The position numbers and the translations under genes were made by a program. From NCBI RefSeq assembly GCF_009765755.1, contig NZ_LMUV01000011.1, positions 1,328,890 through 1,392,889 of the forward strand: 64,000 nt of DNA, written 5' to 3'. The DNA is from Rhodanobacter sp. L36 (GTDB lineage Bacteria > Pseudomonadota > Gammaproteobacteria > Xanthomonadales > Rhodanobacteraceae). Shown here piece by piece: positions 1-8,595 of the stretch; within the stretch, counting starts at the first letter, position 1; each line of letters opens with the position of its first letter. The notes beneath the pieces were generated by a model, which did not search any database, was not told where the DNA came from, and saw nothing but the letters and a program-made list of their open reading frames with translations.

Positions 1-341
1 TCGGCACGCCGTATCGCTGGGGTGGAAATACGCCGGCTGGTGGATTCGATTGCAGCGGGCTTATCGACTACATCTACCGCACGGCGACAGGCAGGACATT
101 GCCTCGGACGTCCAGGGACATGTCGGCGATGGATGGCCGTAAGGTGCAGCGGATGACGCAGCTGGCGAGTGGTGACCTTGTGTTTTTCGCCATCCACGGC
201 GGCATCAGTCACGTCGGTGTGTACGTGGGGAAAGGCCGTTTCGTGCATGCGCCAAACAGTGGCGGCACAGTACGACTGGACGACATCGATGGGCCGTACT
301 GGCGGGATCACTTTGCCTACGGCAAACGCGTGCTCGACTGA
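1..341 (+). CDS. NlpC/P60 family cell-wall hydrolase, C-terminal part (5' end outside window)
   Basis: The reading frame is open from base 3 and its start lies upstream of the window. The visible 112 residues are a typical NlpC/P60 catalytic domain. The nucleophile Cys sits in FDCSG (Cys codon at 51-53), the catalytic His in ISHVGVYVG, and the third polar residue is the His of FVHAPNSGG. This family cleaves peptide bonds in the peptidoglycan stem (D,L- or L,D-endopeptidases), normally in the periplasm. The C-terminal block (DYW/PYWxxHFAxxKR) closely resembles that of the complete NlpC/P60 gene at 47925-48863, so the two are probably paralogues. Any signal peptide lies outside the window. The family call is secure; the exact substrate bond is not. 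Confidence 0.93.
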   Translation, partial: GTPYRWGGNTPAGGFDCSGLIDYIYRTATGRTLPRTSRDMSAMDGRKVQRMTQLASGDLVFFAIHGGISHVGVYVGKGRFVHAPNSGGTVRLDDIDGPYWRDHFAYGKRVLD

Positions 342-484
342 GCGCGTAGTAGGACGAAGCGAACAACCGAGCCTTTAGATCTTCGTCACCAATTCCGCCC
401 ACTGCTGCTGGTTACATCCCGTGTTCGCCATTCACCCAGCGACGGATCAGACAGCTTCGCCATTCGCTCTCGTGTTCGAAACAC

Positions 485-510
485 AAAAAAAACGGCGCCT
501 GAGGCGCCGT
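485..510 (-). terminator. Rho-independent terminator of slyD
   Basis: A perfect 8-bp stem (492-499 with 503-510) has a 3-nt loop. An A-run at 485-492 becomes a U-tract when read on the minus strand. It lies 28 bp past the slyD stop codon, in the right orientation for that gene. Confidence 0.9.
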
Positions 511-537
511 CTTCAGTCTTTCAAATACTGACACTCT

Positions 538-1023
538 TCAGTGCGCATCCGCTCCAGGCGGGTGTGCATGACCGTGCGCCATTTCTTCTTCCGTTGCTTC
601 ACGCACTTCACTGACGCTGACGTCGAAGTGCAGATCCTTGCCGGCCATCGGGTGATTCAGGTCGATGTCGATGGTGCTCATGCCAACCTTCTGCACCGTC
701 ACTGCACGCTGGCCACCTTCCTTCAGTCGCAGCAAGGTCACCATGCCGGGCTTGAGGCGATCGGCTTGCGGAAAATATTTCTTGGACATGCGCTGGGTCT
801 GACCTTCCTGGCGCTCGCCGTAGCCGTCCGCGGCTGCCACGTCGACCTGCAGCGTGTCGCCGGCTTCATGACCTTCCAATGCCGCTTCGAGGCCGGGAAT
901 CAGCTGACCGTGACCCAGCAGAACCCACAACTGCTCGTCGCGATCGTGCGAGCTCTCCACCTTTTCATCGTCTACCGTCAAGGTGTAGTGGAGTGCGATG
1001 ACCTTGTCTTTGCCAGCCTTCAT
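538..1023 (-). CDS. slyD: FKBP-type peptidyl-prolyl cis-trans isomerase, SlyD-like
   Basis: 161 residues. It is a cytoplasmic prolyl isomerase with chaperone activity. The split FKBP fold is visible: an N-terminal half (VIALHYTLTVDDEKVESS, then GHGQLIPGLEAALEGHEAGD), an inserted chaperone flap at about residues 75-125, and the return strand LNHPMAGKDLHFDVSV. The C-terminal tail HGHAHPPGADAH has four His and is much shorter than the long metal-binding tail of E. coli SlyD, so any nickel role is probably reduced. It appears monocistronic: a strong terminator follows, and the upstream MFS gene starts over 1 kb away. The ATG at 1023 is the only sensible start. Confidence 0.93.
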   Translation of the reverse strand: MKAGKDKVIALHYTLTVDDEKVESSHDRDEQLWVLLGHGQLIPGLEAALEGHEAGDTLQVDVAAADGYGERQEGQTQRMSKKYFPQADRLKPGMVTLLRLKEGGQRAVTVQKVGMSTIDIDLNHPMAGKDLHFDVSVSEVREATEEEMAHGHAHPPGADAH

Positions 1024-1071
1024 TGCGTGTCTCGTCGAGGGATCAAACAGCGGATTCTAGCAGCGACGTCA

Positions 1072-2310
1072 TCATTCGGCCGGTTTCGTGCCGCCGAAAC
1101 CGATGCCGCGCGCTTCGGGCCCGAGCCAGACGAGTAACGCCAGCACCAATGCGACGACTGCGATCCACAAGCCCATCGAGAACGCCAAATCGCCGCCGTG
1201 CCATTTGGCGATCTTCAACTGCGCATTGCCGGTATAAGCGGCAAGCAGGTTGCCTACCTGGTAGGCGAAGCCGGGAAGCGTACCCCTGACCGCGTTGGGG
1301 GACAGCTCGTTCAAATGGGTCGGCACGACACCCCAGGCGCCCTGAACCATCACTTGAATCAGGAATGCACCCAAGGCGAGCAACAGCAGCGAGCCGCCGT
1401 GCGTCCACAGGGGAATGACCGGAATCGCGAGCAGCGCGGCGATGATCATCGCCTTGCGCCGGCCGATCCGCTCCGACCACGCGCCGAAGCACAGACCGCC
1501 GACCATCGCACCCAGGTTCAACATCGCGACCAGCATGAAGGCCGCACCGGATCCGCTCGCCAAGTGCAGGCTCTCTTCTTCGAACGTGTGATACAGGTCC
1601 TGCGAGCCGTGACTGAACATGTTGAACGTGGCCATCAACAAGGTCAGGTAGATCGCCAGCTTCCAGTGGCCGCGCATGGATTCGAAAAGCCTCTGCTTGC
1701 CGTGTTCCGCCTGAGAAGCCTTCCATACCGCCGACTCCGGCACTGTGCGTCGTATGTAAAGCACCAGCAGCGCGGGCAATGCGCCCACGATGAACAAGCC
1801 GCGCCAACCGATGTGATCGATGAGCAGCCAGTTGACCAGCGCCGCGAGAAAGAATCCGCAGGGATAGCCACTTTGCAACAGGCCCGAAACCACGCCGCGT
1901 GCCTTCGGCGGAATGGTTTCCATCGCCAGCGAGGCGCCCAAACCCCATTCGCCACCCATCGCCACGCCGAACAGGAAACGCAGCACCAGAAAAACCGTCA
2001 GCGTGGGCGCGAATCCCGTCGCCAGTTCGAACACGGAGAAGAGAATCACATCCAGCATCAGGATCGGTCGGCGTCCGAAACGATCGGCGAGCCGTCCAAA
2101 CAAGAGTGCACCGACGGGCCGCGCGGCCAGGGTGAGAAACAAACCGTAGGTAACCGCGTCCTTGTCGGTGTGAAAATCCTTTGCCACCGCCAGGATCACG
2201 AAGGTCAGCAGGAAATAGTCGAACGCATCGAGTGTCCAGCCGAGGAAGCTTGCGAGCACCGTGTGCCTTTGGGCGGTATCGAGTTCGCGCAGAGGTGCAA
2301 GAAACGACAT
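1072..2310 (-). CDS. MFS transporter, SHS (lactate/sialate:H+ symporter)-type
   Basis: 412 residues with about 12 predicted membrane segments. The N-terminal GWTLDAFDYF block and the loop motif GRLADRFGRRP mark the sugar-porter-like MFS. GVAMGGEWGLG and PESAVW are typical of the SHS/MHS carboxylate group that includes lactate and sialate:H+ symporters. It would sit in the inner membrane and import a small carboxylate with protons. No catabolic gene lies beside it, so the substrate is open. The start at 2310 gives the complete first helix. Confidence 0.82.
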   Translation of the reverse strand: MSFLAPLRELDTAQRHTVLASFLGWTLDAFDYFLLTFVILAVAKDFHTDKDAVTYGLFLTLAARPVGALLFGRLADRFGRRPILMLDVILFSVFELATGFAPTLTVFLVLRFLFGVAMGGEWGLGASLAMETIPPKARGVVSGLLQSGYPCGFFLAALVNWLLIDHIGWRGLFIVGALPALLVLYIRRTVPESAVWKASQAEHGKQRLFESMRGHWKLAIYLTLLMATFNMFSHGSQDLYHTFEEESLHLASGSGAAFMLVAMLNLGAMVGGLCFGAWSERIGRRKAMIIAALLAIPVIPLWTHGGSLLLLALGAFLIQVMVQGAWGVVPTHLNELSPNAVRGTLPGFAYQVGNLLAAYTGNAQLKIAKWHGGDLAFSMGLWIAVVALVLALLVWLGPEARGIGFGGTKPAE

Positions 2311-2452
2311 CTGGATTCCTTGGCTGAAAAGTTCGACGAGCGCCTATGTATGCATGAGTTCGATGCGACGTGCAACGCGCCAATGTTCTTTCTATCTTGC
2401 GCATGCGCCGACGCGACTGTAATGGCGACAGGCACGGTTTCGGTTATTGGTC

Positions 2453-2554
2453 TATACTGCGCGCCGCAGTCGTTCTGACTGCTGCGGCTTTGCCGCTCTT
2501 TCCCCAAGTCTGCAACACGGTATCAACACTCCGGGTTGCTCAGGAGTGTTTCCA
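2453..2554 (+). promoter_or_regulatory. Promoter -10 and structured leader of rhlE with occluded RBS
   Basis: A good -10 hexamer, TATACT, lies at 2453-2458 with no convincing -35. The predicted leader of about 90 nt holds two inverted repeats. The first pairs 2463-2469 with 2482-2488. The second is a perfect 8-bp stem pairing 2525-2532 with 2543-2550 across a 10-nt loop. The second stem contains most of the Shine-Dalgarno (caggag, 2541-2546), eight bases before the rhlE ATG. Structures of this kind can regulate translation in cis. The hairpins are seen directly; their role is inferred. Confidence 0.55.
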
Positions 2555-3880
2555 ATGTCTTTCGATTCGCTGGGCCTTGCGCCCGCGTTGCTGCGTGCGC
2601 TCGCCGATTACGGCTACACGAAGCCCACCCCCATCCAGGCCGCCGCGATTCCACCCGCGCTGGAAGGTCATGACCTGCTCGCTGCCGCGCAAACCGGCAC
2701 CGGCAAGACCGCAGCCTTCGTGCTGCCGCTGCTGCAGCGGTTGTCGACCAGCGGCCAGACCATGACGCGCCGTCCGCGCGCGCTCATCCTTACCCCGACC
2801 CGCGAGCTGGCGGCCCAAGTGCACGAGAACCTGCGCGACTACGGCAAGCACATGCAGGTCAGTGCCACCACGATTTTCGGTGGCGTCAGCATGGGTCCGC
2901 AGATCAATGCGCTGCGTCGCGGCGTGGACGTGGTCATCGCCACGCCGGGTCGCCTGATGGATCACATGCAGCAGCGCACGCTGGATCTTTCCGGCGTCGA
3001 AACGCTGATCCTCGACGAAGCCGACCGCATGCTCGACATGGGTTTCCTGCCTGCGCTGAAGCGCATCCTGGTGGCGTTGCCGAGAAAGCGTCACACCATG
3101 CTGTTCTCCGCCACCTTCGCACCGGCGATCAAGTCGCTGGCGATGGAGTTCATGCACAACCCGCGCGAGATTTCGGTCTCCGCGCCGAACACCGTTACGA
3201 CGCTGGTGAGCCACCAGGTGCATCCGGTCGACGCGTCACGCAAGCGCGACCTGCTGTTGCACCTGCTATCGGCTGATAGCCGCCGCCAGTCGCTGGTGTT
3301 CAGCCGCACCAAGCATGGTGCCGACAAACTGGTGACGTACCTCAACGCTTCCGGCCTGCGCACGGCTGCAATCCACGGCAACAAGAGCCAGAACGCACGC
3401 ACCCGCGCCTTGAGCGATTTCAAGAGCGGCCGCGTCACCGTGCTGGTTGCCACCGACATCGCGGCGCGCGGCATCGACATCGACCAGTTGCCGATCGTGA
3501 TCAACTTCGATCTGCCGATGGTTGCCGAGGATTACGTGCATCGCATCGGCCGCACCGGTCGCGCCGGTTCCGAAGGGCTTGCCGTTTCGCTCGTCAGCCA
3601 TGACGAATCCGGCTTGCTGCGCGATATTCGCAAGCTGCTCAACCAGGATATCGCGATCAACAACGTGGCTGGTTACGAGCCGTCGACACCGCTGCGTCTG
3701 GATGCCGGCGCACCGCGTCCGGTGCAGCGTCCGCAGCAACGCGCGCCGCAGCGTCAGCCGCGCCAGGGCAAAACGTCCACATCGGCTCGTCCGAATGGCT
3801 ATGCTGCGCCGGGTCGTAGTGACCACGCCGCAGGCAATCAGCGTCGCCGCTCAAAGCCGCGACCGGCCGCCAAGGCCTAA
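2555..3880 (+). CDS. rhlE: DEAD-box ATP-dependent RNA helicase, RhlE-type
   Basis: 441 residues. It unwinds short RNA duplexes, with roles in ribosome assembly and RNA decay. All core motifs are present: Q motif (about 22-28), AQTGTGKT at 45-52, PTRELAAQ, TPGRL, DEAD at 154-157, SAT at 185-187, ATDIAARGIDID, and HRIGRTGR at 328-335. The C-terminus (about 390-441) is a disordered Arg/Gln/Lys-rich tail, as in RhlE proteins. The ATG at 2555 was chosen over longer in-frame starts because a Shine-Dalgarno (caggag) precedes it and the helicase fold starts there. A second DEAD-box gene, deaD, lies 1.4 kb downstream. Confidence 0.93.
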   Translation: MSFDSLGLAPALLRALADYGYTKPTPIQAAAIPPALEGHDLLAAAQTGTGKTAAFVLPLLQRLSTSGQTMTRRPRALILTPTRELAAQVHENLRDYGKHMQVSATTIFGGVSMGPQINALRRGVDVVIATPGRLMDHMQQRTLDLSGVETLILDEADRMLDMGFLPALKRILVALPRKRHTMLFSATFAPAIKSLAMEFMHNPREISVSAPNTVTTLVSHQVHPVDASRKRDLLLHLLSADSRRQSLVFSRTKHGADKLVTYLNASGLRTAAIHGNKSQNARTRALSDFKSGRVTVLVATDIAARGIDIDQLPIVINFDLPMVAEDYVHRIGRTGRAGSEGLAVSLVSHDESGLLRDIRKLLNQDIAINNVAGYEPSTPLRLDAGAPRPVQRPQQRAPQRQPRQGKTSTSARPNGYAAPGRSDHAAGNQRRRSKPRPAAKA

Positions 3881-3907
3881 GCGCGAGCCTGTTCAACACA
3901 TGATCTT

Positions 3908-3937
3908 CGTGGCGGCCTGATGGCCGCCACGTCGTTT
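3908..3937 (+). terminator. Terminator of rhlE
   Basis: A 10-bp GC-rich stem (3908-3917 with 3922-3931) has a 4-nt loop and a short T-rich tail (tcgttt). It lies 28 bp after the rhlE stop. The tail is weak but the stem is perfect. Confidence 0.7.
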
Positions 3938-3976
3938 CAGAAGTCTGGTGGCAAGGGGTCTTGAACATCGTTGCGA

Positions 3977-4265
3977 ATTGATTCGTCGCTATCGCATATC
4001 CGAGATGACACGCCTGAAAAACACCTCGCACGATGTTGGCGAGGTTGAATGTCGCGATGATCCGCGCCTCATCCGCGCTGAACACCGCGAACAAATAGCA
4101 ACGATCCTGCGCGATCTTTTCGCTCGCGTCGGCGATGAACTCTCGACAGCCTTCGAGCGTGCAATGACGATCGTCGCGCAGGGGTTCCCAAGGACTCAGG
4201 TGCGCGCGCTTCCGCACGCGAAACCTCTGCAGAATCGATGCGTCGTCGGTTTCAAGCGAACGCAT
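3977..4265 (-). pseudogene. RimJ/GNAT acetyltransferase, C-terminally truncated remnant
   Basis: The minus-strand reading frame encodes about 96 residues that match the first half of RimJ-type N-acetyltransferases. Recognisable blocks are LSPWEPLRDD, the hydrophobic strand CYLFAVFSADEARIIATF and NLANIVRGVFQACHLGYAI. The acetyl-CoA-binding QGxGxM segment and everything after it are missing. The frame runs on without homology into the rhlE terminator and the antisense of rhlE. I read this as a gene decayed by a 3' deletion. It lies 25 bp downstream of the fghA stop, so it was probably once the second gene of that unit. A reduced functional protein is unlikely because the cofactor site is gone. 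Confidence 0.7.
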
Positions 4266-4290
4266 GCCGGTTCGCTGCGTCTCCGCGCGA

Positions 4291-5139
4291 TCACGCTGAA
4301 TTCAGCGCCTGCGCATGGTGACGCAGATGCTCTTCGATGAAACTGGCGATGAAGTAGTAGCTGTGGTCATAACCCGGATGACGTCGCAGCAGCAATGCTT
4401 GCCCGGCTTCGGCGCAAGCCTGATCGAAGAGCTCCGGTTTCAGCTGCGCTTCCAGGAACGCATCGGCCTCGCCTTGATCGATCAAAATCGTGCCCGGAAA
4501 TGTCTGGCGGCGCACCAGTTCACAGGCGTCGTAATTCGCCCACGCCGCCGGATCGTCGCCGAGATAACGCGGCATTGCCTTCCTGCCCCAAGGCACTTCG
4601 CTCGGCGCCACGATCGGCGCGAAGGCAGAAACGGATTGATAGTTCGATGGATGTTTCAACGCGATGGTCAGCGCACCATGCCCGCCCATGGAATGGCCGA
4701 AGATGCCGCTGCGCGCAACGTCCGCCGGAAAGTGTTCGGCGATCAATGCCGGCAGTTCGTGCGCGACATAGCTGTGCATGCGGAAGCGAGACGACCACGG
4801 CGTTTCGGTCGCATCGACATAGAAGCCCGCGCCTTCGCCGAATTCCCAATCGCCGGTCGCTCCTTCGATGCCCGTGTCGCGCGGACTGGTGTCGGGCATG
4901 ACCAGGATCAAGCCCAGCTCGGCCGCGACACGCTGCGCACCGGATTTGATGGCGGCTGTTTCCTCGGTGCATGTCAGCCCGGCGAGGAAATAAACGACCG
5001 GGCAACGCTGACTGGCAGCCTGCGGCGGCTGGTACACGGCGAAGCGCATCGGCCCCGCGCAGCATTCGGACACATGCCGGTAAAACCCCTGAATACCGCC
5101 GTGGCAGCGTTGTTCGCCGATGGTCTCGATCGTGGTCAT
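4291..5139 (-). CDS. fghA: S-formylglutathione hydrolase
   Basis: 282 residues, the usual length for this esterase-D family enzyme. It hydrolyses S-formylglutathione to formate and glutathione in the glutathione-dependent formaldehyde detoxification route. The catalytic triad is visible: Ser150 in GHSMGG, Asp near 226 in DQGEADAFL, and His259 in HPGYDHSYYF. The family block FLAGLTCTEE is present at 51-60. The start at 5139 follows a Shine-Dalgarno (gagga). A longer frame upstream has no homology. The partner formaldehyde dehydrogenase (frmA/adhC) is not in this window. Confidence 0.95.
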   Translation of the reverse strand: MTTIETIGEQRCHGGIQGFYRHVSECCAGPMRFAVYQPPQAASQRCPVVYFLAGLTCTEETAAIKSGAQRVAAELGLILVMPDTSPRDTGIEGATGDWEFGEGAGFYVDATETPWSSRFRMHSYVAHELPALIAEHFPADVARSGIFGHSMGGHGALTIALKHPSNYQSVSAFAPIVAPSEVPWGRKAMPRYLGDDPAAWANYDACELVRRQTFPGTILIDQGEADAFLEAQLKPELFDQACAEAGQALLLRRHPGYDHSYYFIASFIEEHLRHHAQALNSA

Positions 5140-5225
5140 GAGCTTCCTCGCGGAACAGGGACCGCCGATCATAACGCCGCGTGCCGGACCGTTCAGCCAA
5201 ACCAGCGGCGCGCCCGCACCTGAAA

Positions 5226-5234
5226 TGGTAGAAT
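5226..5234 (+). promoter_or_regulatory. Extended -10 promoter element of deaD
   Basis: TGGTAGAAT matches an extended -10 (TGN-TANAAT). It lies 55 bp before the deaD ATG and 87 bp from the divergent fghA start. No clear -35 is seen, as expected for an extended -10. Confidence 0.5.
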
Positions 5235-5288
5235 GCGCCGCTTGCGCGCCACACCTCCGGCTGCCGCTCTCCCTGTTTCGAGGTTCCC

Positions 5289-7211
5289 ATGTCATCCCCC
5301 GTCTCCGACAACGCCCCGGTTCCGTCCGGCTTTGGCGCACTCGCACTGCATCCCGACGTTCTGCGTGTCCTCGCCGATGTCGGCTATGAATCGCCGTCAC
5401 CGATTCAGGCCGCCACGATTCCGCCGCTGATGGAAGGCCGCGACGTGCTCGGCCAGGCGCAGACCGGCACTGGCAAGACTGCCGCATTCGCGTTGCCGAT
5501 TCTGTCGCGCATCAATCCGCGCGCCGGCAAGCCGCAGGCGCTGGTGCTGGCGCCGACACGCGAGCTGGCCATTCAGGTGGCCGAAGCATTCCAGCGTTAC
5601 GCCGCTCACATCCCTGGTTTTCAGGTGTTGCCGATTTACGGCGGCCAGAGTTACGGTCCGCAGTTGCACTCGCTCAAGCGCGGCGTGCACGTCGTCGTCG
5701 GTACGCCCGGCCGCGTGATCGATCACATGGACAAGGGCACGCTGGATCTTTCCGAGTTGCGTTTTCTGGTGCTGGACGAAGCCGACGAAATGCTGCGCAT
5801 GGGCTTCATCGACGACGTCGAGAAAGTGCTGCAGGCCACGCCGCCGGAACGTCAGGTTGCGCTGTTCTCGGCGACGATGCCCAGCGTCATCCGCAAGATC
5901 GCGCAGCGCCATCTGAAGGATCCGGTCGAAGTCACGATCAAGTCCTCGACCACCACCGCGCCGAACATCCGCCAGCGCTACTGGTTCGTCAGCGGCATGC
6001 ACAAGCTCGATGCGTTGACGCGCATTCTCGAAGCCGAACCGTTCGACGCGATGATCATCTTTGCGCGCACCAAGCAGGCGACCGAGGAGCTCGCCGGCAA
6101 ACTGCAGGCACGCGGCCTGGCTGCGGCGGCGATCAACGGCGACATCGCGCAGCCGCAGCGCGAGCGGGTGATCCAGCAGTTGAAGGACGGCAAGCTTGAC
6201 ATTCTGGTTGCCACTGACGTCGCCGCGCGCGGACTCGACGTGGATCGCATCAGCCACGTGTTCAACTACGACATTCCGTACGACACCGAAAGCTACGTGC
6301 ATCGCATCGGCCGCACCGGTCGTGCCGGTCGCAGCGGCGAGGCGATCCTGTTCGTGAGCCCGCGCGAGCGCGGCATGCTGGGCGCGATCGAGCGCGCCAC
6401 GCGCCAGCCGATCGAGCAGATGCAGTTGCCATCGGTCGATGTGGTCAACGACGTGCGCATCGGCAAGTTCAAGCAGCGCATCAGCGACATGCTCGCGCAA
6501 GGCAGCCTGGGCGAATTCCAGAAGCTGATCGAGCAGTACGAGCAGGAACACAACGTGCCGGCGATCGAGATCGCTGCCGCGCTGGCGCGTATCGCGCAGG
6601 GCGACCAGCCGTTGCTGCTGGCGCCACAGCCGAAGCGAGAGAAATACGAACCAGCCATGCGCGAAGCGTCATCGCGTGACAAGCCGCCGCGCAGCCGCCC
6701 CGATGACAAGCGCGCCCAAGTCGAACGCGACGCGATCTCGCGACCGTCACGCGATCATCGGCCGAATGCTGCGCATGATGGCGCGCCGTCGCGCGATTTC
6801 TCGCCGCGCCCGACCCGCGCTCATGCCACCGAGGAAGGCAAGAAAACCTACCGCATCGAAGTCGGTCACGAGCACGGCGTGAAACCGGGCAACATCGTCG
6901 GCGCCATCGCCAACGAAGCCGGGCTCGAGAGCCAGTTCATCGGACGCCTCAGCATTCGTGGCCATTACAGCCTGATCGACCTGCCCGACGGCATGCCCAA
7001 CGAAGTGTTCGAACACCTGAAAAAAGTGTGGGTGGTGCAGCAGCAGTTGCGCATCCACGAATGGGATGGCACCGATACCGACGCCGGCAATGCTTCTGCG
7101 CCTTCGCACAAGCCCGGCGGTTTCAAGAAACCCGGCGGATTCAAGCCCGGTGGCTTCAAAGGTGGCGATGCGAAACCGCGGCACGGCAGCAAGCCGCCGC
7201 ATCGCAAGTAA
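5289..7211 (+). CDS. deaD: DEAD-box ATP-dependent RNA helicase DeaD/CsdA with DbpA-type RNA-binding domain
   Basis: 640 residues. The helicase core has AQTGTGKT at 57-64, APTRELA, GTPGR, DEAD at 163-166, SAT, ATDVAARGLDVD and HRIGRTGR. A dimerisation/linker region follows, then a low-complexity charged stretch (about 440-515). A DbpA-like RNA-recognition domain runs from about 521 to 593 (YRIEVGHEHGVKPGNIVGAI to LIDLPDGMP). The tail carries repeated PGGFK units (about 608-624) in a basic, disordered context. DeaD proteins help 50S assembly and mRNA unfolding in the cold. The start at 5289 follows a gaggtt ribosome site. The tail repeats are unusual and may bind RNA or promote condensation; that is inference. 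Confidence 0.95.
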   Translation: MSSPVSDNAPVPSGFGALALHPDVLRVLADVGYESPSPIQAATIPPLMEGRDVLGQAQTGTGKTAAFALPILSRINPRAGKPQALVLAPTRELAIQVAEAFQRYAAHIPGFQVLPIYGGQSYGPQLHSLKRGVHVVVGTPGRVIDHMDKGTLDLSELRFLVLDEADEMLRMGFIDDVEKVLQATPPERQVALFSATMPSVIRKIAQRHLKDPVEVTIKSSTTTAPNIRQRYWFVSGMHKLDALTRILEAEPFDAMIIFARTKQATEELAGKLQARGLAAAAINGDIAQPQRERVIQQLKDGKLDILVATDVAARGLDVDRISHVFNYDIPYDTESYVHRIGRTGRAGRSGEAILFVSPRERGMLGAIERATRQPIEQMQLPSVDVVNDVRIGKFKQRISDMLAQGSLGEFQKLIEQYEQEHNVPAIEIAAALARIAQGDQPLLLAPQPKREKYEPAMREASSRDKPPRSRPDDKRAQVERDAISRPSRDHRPNAAHDGAPSRDFSPRPTRAHATEEGKKTYRIEVGHEHGVKPGNIVGAIANEAGLESQFIGRLSIRGHYSLIDLPDGMPNEVFEHLKKVWVVQQQLRIHEWDGTDTDAGNASAPSHKPGGFKKPGGFKPGGFKGGDAKPRHGSKPPHRK

Positions 7212-7334
7212 GTTGCATGGATTATTTCCGTCTCCGATTGTTTCAGTCGGGCGACGGAACGTTTCCCATAGCTGGCGCTGAAAAACCTGTCGTGTTGCCA
7301 TACTTCATGGGCAACCCTTTCAGCGAGCGCTTCG

Positions 7335-8117
7335 ATGGCCGCCTTGCCCAGTTTGTACATTTCCCACGGTTCGCCGATGACCGCGCTGCACGCGGGCCTC
7401 ACCGGTAAACGGCTGGCGGAACTCGCCGCTGCGCTTCCGCGGCCCAAAGCCATCGTGATCGCCAGCGCGCATTTCCTGTCGCGTCAGCCGCAAGTTGCGG
7501 TTGCCGCGACACCACCGACCATCCACGACTTTCGCGGCTTTCCGCCGGCGCTCTACGAAGTGCGTTATCCGGCTCCAGGCGATCCACAGCTCGCTGCGCG
7601 CGTTATCGAGCTGATTGATCAAACCGGGCTCGCGCCGGTTGCGAATCAAGAACGCGGATTCGATCACGGCACCTGGGTGCCGCTGCGGTTGTTGTATCCC
7701 GCCGCCGACATTCCGGTGGTGACGATCTCGATTCAGCCGGAACTCGGGCCCACGCATCCATACGCGATCGGCCAGGCGCTGGCACCGCTTCGCGACGAAG
7801 GCGTGCTGGTGATCGGCTCGGGCAGCATCACGCATAACCTGCATGACTTCGGCGCGGGTTACAGCGACGAGCGGCAGGCGCCGTACGTGCGTCCTTTCAT
7901 CGAGTGGATCGAGCAAAAGCTGGCGGCAGGCGATGTTGATGCACTGCTCGACTATCGAAAGCAGGCGCCGTTCGCCGAACGCGCGCATCCCACCGATGAA
8001 CATCTGCTGCCGCTGTTCGTCGCACTGGGTGCGGCGGGCGACAAGGCACATGCGCAGCGCATCGATGCAGGCGTCGACATGGGTTTCCTGGCGATGGACA
8101 TCTACCGATTCGACTGA
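7335..8117 (+). CDS. Class III extradiol ring-cleavage dioxygenase, DODA/YgiD family
   Basis: 260 residues. The family opens catechol rings (for example 4,5-DOPA extradiol dioxygenase) with a metal held by three His. Conserved blocks are YISHGSPM near the N-terminus, IASAHFLS, FDHGTWVPL and GSGSITHNL, which supply the metal and catalytic His residues. It is a cytoplasmic, single-domain protein of normal length. The ATG at 7335 has only a poor Shine-Dalgarno, but the fold starts immediately. No aromatic catabolism genes surround it, so the physiological substrate is unknown. It converges on the YkgJ gene with a 7-bp gap. Confidence 0.88.
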   Translation: MAALPSLYISHGSPMTALHAGLTGKRLAELAAALPRPKAIVIASAHFLSRQPQVAVAATPPTIHDFRGFPPALYEVRYPAPGDPQLAARVIELIDQTGLAPVANQERGFDHGTWVPLRLLYPAADIPVVTISIQPELGPTHPYAIGQALAPLRDEGVLVIGSGSITHNLHDFGAGYSDERQAPYVRPFIEWIEQKLAAGDVDALLDYRKQAPFAERAHPTDEHLLPLFVALGAAGDKAHAQRIDAGVDMGFLAMDIYRFD

Positions 8118-8124
8118 GTCGCAG

Positions 8125-8499
8125 TCAGTCGGACGTTACATCGGTGTCGTATGGCTGCAACCAGTCCTGCGGCGTGAGCAACGCAAGTCCATGAGCGAGG
8201 CGCGCCTTGTCGCATTGCGCGCTTACCGCGCCTGATTCCCAGGACGGTTGTACCTCGCGACACACCGAGGGTCGCTCCGCGTAGATGCCGCAATGCGCCG
8301 CCTCGCCCACCGTGCCACGCAACGCGACGCAACGCGGTTTCGAGGCGTTGGTGCCGCGCATGGCGAGACGATGCGGATCAAGTTTCTCCGTGAGTTCAGA
8401 CGGCACGACGCCACCTAGCGACGCATCGGCTTCCGACCAATGGAATGCGACGCGAAAATAAGCGCAGCACGCGCCGCAATGGAGGCAGGGATGTTTCAT
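8125..8499 (-). CDS. YkgJ family cysteine-cluster protein
   Basis: 124 residues. It has the YkgJ signature: an N-terminal HCGACC cluster (Cys 5, 8, 11 and 12) followed by CGIYAERPSVCREV and a later Cys. The pattern suggests binding of zinc or an iron-sulfur cluster. The molecular function of the family is not established. It has no membrane segment or signal peptide. The gene is convergent with the dioxygenase gene. Confidence 0.85.
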   Translation of the reverse strand: MKHPCLHCGACCAYFRVAFHWSEADASLGGVVPSELTEKLDPHRLAMRGTNASKPRCVALRGTVGEAAHCGIYAERPSVCREVQPSWESGAVSAQCDKARLAHGLALLTPQDWLQPYDTDVTSD

Positions 8500-8549
8500 C
8501 GGTTCGACTGACAGACAATCACGACGCGGCGTTCGTCAACGCACAAGAT

Positions 8550-8575
8550 GAAAGCCCGCCAATCGGCGGGCTTTC
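8550..8575 (-). terminator. Rho-independent terminator of the YpfJ-type peptidase gene
   Basis: An 11-bp perfect stem (8550-8560 with 8565-8575) has a 4-nt loop. Read on the minus strand it lies 20 bp past the stop at 8596, with a pyrimidine-rich tail. Confidence 0.75.
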
Positions 8576-8595
8576 GAAAACTTGATGCAACCGGC

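Noticed and set aside
1043..2404. A 453-codon minus-strand frame over the MFS gene
   Set aside because: It is Arg-rich out-of-frame reading of the transporter; only the 412-residue frame has membrane helices and MFS motifs.
7230..7262. Possible terminator hairpin after deaD
   Set aside because: The stem is interrupted by mismatches and has no T-tract; too weak to list.
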